From contig JAESTJ010000068.1 of the NCBI GenBank assembly GCA_016763615.1, positions 1 to 9,125 on the forward strand: a DNA stretch of 9,125 nt, written 5' to 3'. Source of the DNA: Minisyncoccota bacterium (GTDB taxonomy: Bacteria; Patescibacteriota; Minisyncoccia; Phycocordibacterales; UBA2100). Each line of letters opens with the position of its first letter. The stretch's first letter is position 1. The position numbers and the translations under genes are program-made. The notes below the pieces were generated by a model. It did not search any database. It was not told the origin of the DNA and saw nothing but the letters and a program-made list of their open reading frames with translations. Shown here in pieces: positions 6,237 through 9,125 of the stretch.

Positions 6237-6635
6237 ATGGCAACCGAACAAAAATATATTGAATCTGTAGGACGACGAAAAACCGCAACAGCACGTGTTC
6301 GGTTATTTCCTGCAGCTAAAACAACTTATGTAGTAAACGACAAGAAACTTGAGGAATATTTCCCAACTGACTCCTTACAAAAAACCGTTCAGGATGCAAT
6401 TTCAAAAATTAAAGGTGTGACTTTTAAAATTAGTGCCAAAGTAATGGGTGGTGGTATACCTGCTCAAGCAGAAGCAATTCGACTTGGAATTGCCCGTGCT
6501 CTAGTGAAAGACGACGAGTCTCGACGAAAGGAGCTCAAGGGTGAAGGCTACCTAAAGCGCGACCCACGAATGAAGGAGCGTAAGAAATTTGGGCTCCGCA
6601 GTGCACGTAGAGCACCGCAATGGTCTAAACGATAG
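6237..6635 (+). CDS. rpsI: 30S ribosomal protein S9
   Basis: The protein has 132 residues, close to the usual 130. It starts with YIESVGRRKTATARVRLFP, has the GGGIPAQAEAIRLGIARAL core (71-89), then the basic tail RDPRMKERKKFGLRSARRAPQWSKR. The final Ser-Lys-Arg, which in other bacteria reaches the P-site tRNA, is present; the preceding Gln-Trp replaces the common Gln-Phe. The start is one base after the rplM stop. It is the last gene of the cluster, followed 41 bp later by a strong hairpin terminator. Confidence 0.95.
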   Translation: MATEQKYIESVGRRKTATARVRLFPAAKTTYVVNDKKLEEYFPTDSLQKTVQDAISKIKGVTFKISAKVMGGGIPAQAEAIRLGIARALVKDDESRRKELKGEGYLKRDPRMKERKKFGLRSARRAPQWSKR

Positions 6636-6676
6636 TCGGTTTACAAAGAGCAACGCATTTACTGTGTCAGATCGCA

Positions 6677-6722
6677 CAAAACGAGCCAAGATGTACCACG
6701 TAGTACACCTTGGCTCGTTTTG
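6677..6722 (+). terminator. Strong hairpin terminator after rpsI
   Basis: The left arm CAAAACGAGCCAAG (6677-6690) pairs fully with CTTGGCTCGTTTTG (6709-6722). After one A/C mismatch, TGTAC pairs with GTACA around a 6-nt loop, making 19 base pairs in all. An A run on the 5' side and a T run on the 3' side make it potentially active in both directions. Confidence 0.85.
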
Positions 6723-6787
6723 CTAACCTTCCTTGTAACTGCATCACTCTTGCAAACCTTGTATTTGAAGGCTGGTTTTGATGACAC

Positions 6788-6826
6788 ATTAAAAACAGCG
6801 CCCACGGTGTGGGCGCTGTTTTTAAT
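6788..6826 (+). terminator. Second hairpin terminator, perfect 18-bp stem
   Basis: ATTAAAAACAGCGCCCAC (6788-6805) is the exact reverse complement of GTGGGCGCTGTTTTTAAT (6809-6826), with a GGT loop. The GC-rich core is flanked by an A5 run on the left and a T5 run on the right, so it should work as a bidirectional intrinsic terminator. It insulates grpE from the ribosomal cluster. Confidence 0.88.
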
Positions 6827-6863
6827 TTAGACTTTCAGTTTACATACGCGATAGTTGCCATGT

Positions 6864-6895
6864 AGTAAGTGTCTCGGTTAACCGATACACTTACT
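6864..6895. repeat. Near-perfect 32-bp palindrome upstream of grpE
   Basis: AGTAAGTGT, C, TCGGTTAACCGA, T, ACACTTACT reads the same on both strands except for one C/T mismatch pair. Flanking CATG copies (6859-6862 and 6896-6899) extend the symmetry to about 41 bp with one unpaired base. It lies 32 bp upstream of the grpE -35 and lacks a T tract, so it looks more like a protein-binding site than a terminator. It does not match CIRCE (TTAGCACTC, N9, GAGTGCTAA). Confidence 0.7.
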
Positions 6896-6927
6896 CATGA
6901 AAATTGAACCGAGAATTCTTTAAACGC

Positions 6928-6955
6928 TTGATACTTTGCTACCAAAAGCTATAAT
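6928..6955 (+). promoter_or_regulatory. Promoter of grpE (leaderless)
   Basis: TTGATA (6928-6933) and a perfect TATAAT (6950-6955) are 16 bp apart, the best promoter match in the window. The ATG at 6964 is only 8 bp after the -10, so the transcript should start within about 2 nt of the start codon. Confidence 0.75.
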
Positions 6956-6963
6956 CTGCGCGT

Positions 6964-7491
6964 ATGGAACCTAAAGAAAATAGCGAAGAAATCGTAGAGG
7001 AAATAATTTTTGATGAAGACAAAGGAGCTGAACTGATTAAGAAACTTCGTGCTCGGCTCAAAAAATGCGAGCAAGAAAAGAAAGAATACCTCGATGGTTG
7101 GCAGCGACTAAAAGCAGACACAGTGAATGCCGACAAACGTAAGTCTGAGACACTTTTATCGGCTCAAAAACGCGCGCTGAGCGACTTTGTGCAGAATCTT
7201 TTACCTGCACTCGACAGTTTCGATATAGCCTTACAGAGTGATTCCTGGGGGAAAATAGACGAAGTGTGGCGAACAGGAGTCGAACACGTACATACACAAT
7301 TATTGAAGAGCCTCCAAGATAGCGGAGTTGAAATTTTTGGAAGTGCAGGAGAAATGTTTGATCCAAATATTCATGAAGCTATTTCTCATACAGATGGCGG
7401 AGATACGAACACAGTAGCAGAGGTTAAACAGCAAGGGTACAAAATTGACGACATTGTAATACGCGCTGCAAAAGTTTCTATATATAATTAA
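6964..7491 (+). CDS. grpE: Nucleotide exchange factor GrpE
   Basis: The protein has 175 residues, within the normal 160-200. An acidic N-terminus (1-20) leads into a charged coiled-coil region (about 21-70) that forms the dimer stalk. Then comes the diagnostic NLLPALDSFDIAL (78-90) and the C-terminal beta head with FDPNIHEAISH (132-142) and GYKIDDIVIRAAKVSI (158-173). GrpE releases ADP from DnaK in the cytoplasmic folding cycle. The normal partner gene dnaK lies downstream, separated by one unrelated small gene. Expression appears to be driven by its own promoter rather than from rpsI, given two intervening terminators. No hrcA gene or CIRCE site is seen. Confidence 0.94.
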   Translation: MEPKENSEEIVEEIIFDEDKGAELIKKLRARLKKCEQEKKEYLDGWQRLKADTVNADKRKSETLLSAQKRALSDFVQNLLPALDSFDIALQSDSWGKIDEVWRTGVEHVHTQLLKSLQDSGVEIFGSAGEMFDPNIHEAISHTDGGDTNTVAEVKQQGYKIDDIVIRAAKVSIYN

Positions 7492-7519
7492 GCAATATAA
7501 GTGTTAAGCGCTGTCAATA

Positions 7520-7548
7520 TTGTCGTACCTCCTTATTGTAGCTACAAT
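7520..7548 (+). promoter_or_regulatory. Promoter of the grpE-dnaK spacer gene
   Basis: TTGTCG (7520-7525) is 17 bp from TACAAT (7543-7548). The ATG at 7558 is 9 bp after the -10, so the mRNA would start about 3 nt before it. The -10 lies across the junction of the tandem palindromic repeats at 7537-7558, and the -35 overlaps a small palindrome, CAATATTG (7515-7522). Confidence 0.55.
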
Positions 7549-7558
7549 GTAGCTACAA
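7537..7558. repeat. Two tandem 11-bp repeats, each a palindrome (putative operator)
   Basis: TGTAGCTACAA occurs twice head to tail (7537-7547 and 7548-7558); each copy contains the 10-bp palindrome TGTAGCTACA. The 11-bp period is about one helical turn, placing both sites on the same DNA face. They cover the -10 box and end at the first base of the ATG, an ideal place for a repressor. Confidence 0.7.
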
Positions 7559-7890
7559 TGTCGATTCGCAAACATTACATTATTATCGGAAACCGTAGAC
7601 ATGGGTACACACTCCATCCAGCACGAACGGTAACTACTCTAATTTGTAGAAGCGCAAACATAGAGGCGCGCTTCCCAAACGATGAGATACCCCGAATACT
7701 GGCAGAATTACCAAGAATGATAGGCGAACAAAACTCTCTACTAGAGAACGAACCTCAAACGGAGGTATTAAGATTCCGAGTATCAGAAAGCGAAAAAGAT
7801 CAGATAGAACACAACGCTTACAAAGCTGGGTACGAATATGTTTCAGCGTATTTACGAGATATTGCGCTCCAGAGGGAGCAGGGGGATTAA
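7558..7890 (+). CDS. Unrecognised 110-residue protein with ribbon-helix-helix-like C-terminus
   Basis: I do not recognise the whole protein. Residues about 68-105 look like a ribbon-helix-helix domain of the MobC/CopG kind: a strand (TEVLRFRVS), a first helix (ESEKDQIEHNAYKAG) and a second helix (YEYVSAYLRDIALQ). The N-terminal 60 residues (HYIIIGNRRHGYTLHP, then ARFPNDEIPRILAELPRMI) are of unknown fold. The ATG at 7558 is preferred over an in-frame GTG at 7501, which would add 19 residues and place the promoter inside the gene. The gene splits grpE from dnaK. Arginine codons include several AGA and one AGG, which grpE does not use, hinting at a different origin or weak expression. A self-repressing DNA-binding protein is my inference; a solitary relaxosome accessory protein is the main alternative, but no mobilisation genes are nearby. 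Confidence 0.65.
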   Translation: MSIRKHYIIIGNRRHGYTLHPARTVTTLICRSANIEARFPNDEIPRILAELPRMIGEQNSLLENEPQTEVLRFRVSESEKDQIEHNAYKAGYEYVSAYLRDIALQREQGD

Positions 7891-7892
7891 GA

Positions 7893-7920
7893 TTGAAATT
7901 TACTAATATATTATTACAGT
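7893..7920 (+). promoter_or_regulatory. Likely promoter of dnaK
   Basis: TTGAAA (7893-7898) is 16 bp from TACAGT (7915-7920), a moderate match. The ATG is 12 bp beyond, predicting a leader of about 6 nt. Between the boxes is TAATATATTA (7904-7913), a perfect 10-bp palindrome, and TTACT/AGTAA half-sites flank it (7900-7904, 7918-7922). Confidence 0.4.
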
Positions 7921-7932
7921 AAGAAAAACACT

Positions 7933-9125
7933 ATGTCCAAAATTTTAGGAATTGATCTAGGTACAACTAACTCAGCAATAGCAGTAATCGAAGGAGGAGA
8001 ACCAACGATTATTGAAAACTCAGAAGGAGCACGAACTACTCCGTCTATAGTAGGTATTTCAAAATCTGGTGAGCGTATGGTTGGAGTTCTCGCAAAACGC
8101 CAAGCTGTAACAAATCCACAGAATACAATTCTTGGTGTTAAACGTTTTGTGGGACATAAATTTTCTGATCCTTCTGTACAAAAGGATAAAGATATCGTTC
8201 CATATGAACTTAAAGAAGGCACAGACAAGGGGGTGCTTATCACCCTTTCTGGTAAGGATTATCGCCCCGAAGAAGTGTCAGCGATGATTCTTCAAAAGTT
8301 GAAGAAAGATGCCGAAGAGAAATTGGGTGAAGAGATAACAGAAGCAATAATCACCGTACCTGCTTATTTTGACGACGCACAACGAAAGGCAACCAAGGAT
8401 GCAGGAAAAATTGCCGGTCTCGATGTAAAGAGAATTATCAACGAACCTACTGCAGCCGCTCTAGCGTATGGTTTTAACAAGAAGAAAGACGAACAAATTG
8501 TTGTATTCGACTTCGGTGGAGGTACTTTTGATGTATCTGTTCTCGAAGTTGCAGATGACGTTATTGAAGTGAAATCAACCGATGGAGATTCACATATGGG
8601 AGGCCGTGATATCGACCAAGGTATTATTCAGTGGATAGTTGAAGAATTTAAGAAGGAATCTGGAATTGATGTAAGTAAAGATCCTCTAGCACTTCAGCGA
8701 CTTGACGAAGCAGCAGAGAAAGCAAAAATCGAACTTTCAACTGCAACAGAAAGTGAAATTAACATTCCCTTCATTACATCCGATGACACAGGTCCTAAAC
8801 ACCTCCTTCTAAAACTAACCCGTGCTGGTCTTGAAACAATCGCTGACGATTACGTAACTAAAGCACTAGAAATAACCAAACGTGCAGTTGAAGCAAGTCC
8901 ATTCAGTATTAACGATATCGACGAAGTTATTCTCGTGGGAGGGCAAACACGTATGCCAATGATAGTAGAAAGAGTGAAAGAACTCTTTGGAAAAGAACCG
9001 AACAAATCTATCAATCCAGACGAAGTTGTGGCGCTCGGTGCAGCTCTGCAAGCGGGGATTCTTCAGGGTGACGTTAAAGATGTACTTCTGCTCGATGTTA
9101 TTCCGCTTTCTCTTGGTATTGAGAC
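7933..9125 (+). CDS. dnaK: Molecular chaperone DnaK (Hsp70), 3'-truncated by window edge
   Basis: The frame is open from the ATG at 7933 to the right edge, giving 397 residues, essentially the complete ATPase domain plus the interdomain linker. Hsp70 signatures are present in order: [13 protein letters not shown] (6-18), an [11 protein letters not shown] segment with the conserved catalytic-region lysine, [50 protein letters not shown], then [15 protein letters not shown] and the hydrophobic linker [14 protein letters not shown] at the very end. The substrate-binding domain is outside the window. DnaK binds unfolded peptides in an ATP cycle with GrpE, encoded upstream, and DnaJ, not seen here. 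No ribosome-binding site precedes the ATG. No CIRCE operator is present, so heat control, if any, uses another mechanism. Confidence 0.97.
   Translation, partial: MSKILGIDLGTTNSAIAVIEGGEPTIIENSEGARTTPSIVGISKSGERMVGVLAKRQAVTNPQNTILGVKRFVGHKFSDPSVQKDKDIVPYELKEGTDKGVLITLSGKDYRPEEVSAMILQKLKKDAEEKLGEEITEAIITVPAYFDDAQRKATKDAGKIAGLDVKRIINEPTAAALAYGFNKKKDEQIVVFDFGGGTFDVSVLEVADDVIEVKSTDGDSHMGGRDIDQGIIQWIVEEFKKESGIDVSKDPLALQRLDEAAEKAKIELSTATESEINIPFITSDDTGPKHLLLKLTRAGLETIADDYVTKALEITKRAVEASPFSINDIDEVILVGGQTRMPMIVERVKELFGKEPNKSINPDEVVALGAALQAGILQGDVKDVLLLDVIPLSLGIE

Larger units (their letters stand above)
6636..6963. other. Gene-free interval between rpsI and grpE
   Basis: This 328-bp gap has no credible coding sequence on either strand. 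It holds, in order, the hairpin at 6677-6722, 65 bp of unstructured sequence, the hairpin at 6788-6826, a palindrome at 6864-6895 and the grpE promoter at 6928-6955. I see no tRNA or recognised riboswitch. A small RNA between the two hairpins cannot be excluded, but no clear promoter for it is visible. Confidence 0.7.

Noticed and set aside
6864..6895. CIRCE heat-shock operator
   Set aside because: Half-sites AGTAAGTGT/ACACTTACT with a 14-bp spacer differ from TTAGCACTC-N9-GAGTGCTAA in sequence and geometry.
7501..7503. GTG as the start of the small gene between grpE and dnaK
   Set aside because: The added 19 residues would be encoded by the promoter and repeat region; the ATG at 7558 fits a leaderless start. 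Not fully excluded.
7527..7535. ACCTCCTTA, identical to the anti-Shine-Dalgarno end of 16S rRNA
   Set aside because: Flanking bases do not match 16S rRNA. On the minus strand it reads as a good SD, but only a very short frame follows.
7558..7890. Mobile element or plasmid mobilisation locus, based on the MobC-like C-terminus
   Set aside because: There is no relaxase, transposase, terminal repeat or target duplication; it is flanked directly by grpE and dnaK.

Overview
The window is a stretch of chromosome in which every gene lies on the + strand. It most likely comes from a member of the Candidate Phyla Radiation (Patescibacteria, Parcubacteria-type). Three observations point there: a baseplate-J-like single-pass membrane protein of a kind common in those genomes beside a PilM/FtsA-like ATPase; ribosomal proteins that are recognisable but divergent, including a shortened L13; and compact, AT-rich spacing with no Shine-Dalgarno sequence at any start. 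This placement rests on recalled family features and was not checked by a search.

Layout. Positions 1-1148 hold the 3' part of an actin-fold ATPase (PilM/FtsA-like) that runs off the left edge. Positions 1198-2544 encode the baseplate-J-like membrane protein. Positions 2601-6635 are a translation and transcription cluster in the order infA, rpmJ, rpsM, rpsK, rpsD, rpoA, rplQ, rplM, rpsI. It corresponds to the bacterial alpha operon with the L13-S9 pair fused on. rpmJ, only 37 codons, is easily missed. Positions 6636-6963 contain no gene but hold two strong hairpin terminators, a near-perfect 32-bp palindrome and the grpE promoter. Positions 6964-9125 form a chaperone module: grpE, an unrecognised 110-residue protein with a ribbon-helix-helix-like C-terminus, and dnaK, which runs off the right edge.

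How the parts work together. IF1, the ribosomal proteins and the RNA polymerase alpha subunit make up core expression machinery. GrpE is the nucleotide-exchange factor for DnaK, so those two act in one folding cycle. The small protein between them is the least expected element. Its promoter carries two tandem copies of an 11-bp sequence built on the palindrome TGTAGCTACA, which suggests that it is a DNA-binding protein controlling itself and perhaps its neighbours.

A recurring theme is the absence of ribosome-binding sites. Several genes have a good -10 box only 8-13 bp before the start codon, predicting leaderless or near-leaderless mRNAs. Inside the ribosomal cluster, three junctions consist of a TAA stop, one base, then ATG. 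No CRISPR array, rRNA, tRNA, insertion sequence or CIRCE heat-shock operator was seen.
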